From contig NZ_OCVX01000004.1 in assembly GCF_900232995.1 (NCBI RefSeq), forward strand, positions 366,401 to 430,400: 64,000 bases of DNA, read 5' to 3'. Below, in pieces: positions 62,719 to 64,000 of this stretch (its first letter is position 1; the number at the start of each line of letters is the position of its first letter). Made by a program: the position numbers and the translations under genes. The stretch comes from Mycobacterium simulans. Lineage in GTDB: Bacteria > Actinomycetota > Actinomycetes > Mycobacteriales > Mycobacteriaceae. The notes beneath the pieces were generated by a model. It was given only the letters and a program-made list of their open reading frames with translations. It was not told where the DNA came from and ran no database searches.

Positions 62719-62845
62719 CCGGGTTCCGGTCTCAACTGTCCCACCTGTACCGGGTTGGATTCGGCACCCGGCGGCTACCCGCCTGGCACAGCGGTGCGGC
62801 ACGATAGGGGTAGGGACCACGCCGCCAACAACAGGAGTAGTGCGT

Positions 62846-64000
<1,155 letters not shown>

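Overview
The window is chromosomal DNA of a slow-growing Mycobacterium that is closely related to, but distinct from, the M. tuberculosis complex. GC content and GC3 are high and GTG/TTG starts are frequent. Gene order follows, almost gene for gene, the block I know from M. tuberculosis H37Rv as Rv2192c (trpD) to Rv2241 (aceE). Protein identity is high but incomplete, and several genes here are absent from that block as I remember it. Species cannot be fixed without a search; a member of the kansasii/marinum-like group is plausible. Comparisons with H37Rv come from memory, not from a search.

Layout. 0-9 kb: trpD, then the respiratory supercomplex genes ctaE-qcrC-qcrA-qcrB facing the operon ctaC-ctaF-mmpS3-Rv2197c; mmpS3 carries an apparent frameshift. 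9-15.6 kb: asnB facing adoK, a secreted or anchored membrane protein, an A-type Fe-S carrier, a glycerate kinase and a DUF3043 protein. 15.6-18 kb: overlapping cobU-cobT-cobS for the cobalamin nucleotide loop. 18-27 kb: MFS-like protein, ilvE, gcvT, an adenylate cyclase, pepB, a small membrane protein and the two-domain ephD. 27-32.7 kb: the lipoate/2-oxoacid dehydrogenase block dlaT, Rv2216, lipB, lipA, Rv2219, Rv2219A. 32.8-40.4 kb: the nitrogen block glnA1, glnE, glnA2, with a thioesterase and an LLM oxidoreductase sitting between glnA1 and glnE. 40.4-47.8 kb: two paralogous Hip1/CaeA-type hydrolases, a WS/DGAT acyltransferase, panB and a CYTH-CHAD protein. 47.9-51.6 kb: RNase P RNA and a P450-ferredoxin-phospholipase C group. 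51.6-58.7 kb: RNase HI/phosphatase, zinc-ribbon and Nif3-like genes, cobC, ptkA-ptpA, a SURF1 protein and cobD. 58.8-64 kb: DUF2236 protein, an epoxide hydrolase with a small coiled-coil partner, tRNA-Val(UAC), ahpE, DUF3052 protein, a lipoprotein and the 5' part of aceE.

How the genes work together. Three themes recur. The first is aerobic respiration: the bc1 complex, three cytochrome aa3 oxidase subunits, and a SURF1 assembly factor. The second is lipoate-dependent metabolism: lipB and lipA make the cofactor; dlaT, gcvT and aceE belong to pathways that use it. The third is cobalamin late steps (cobU, cobT, cobS, cobC, cobD). Nitrogen assimilation (glnA1, glnA2, glnE, asnB) is a fourth cluster.

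Non-coding structure. Most convergent gene pairs with more than about 40 bp between them hold a hairpin or long palindrome, and two of these share the same arm sequence. Many genes show a TAnnnT -10 box 6-8 nt before the start codon, the arrangement of leaderless transcripts. I saw no insertion sequence, CRISPR array, prophage or origin. No stretch over 300 bases lacks a gene or RNA. I found no convincing new system; the best leads are the mmpS3 break, the shared palindromes and the accessory lipid/oxidation genes.
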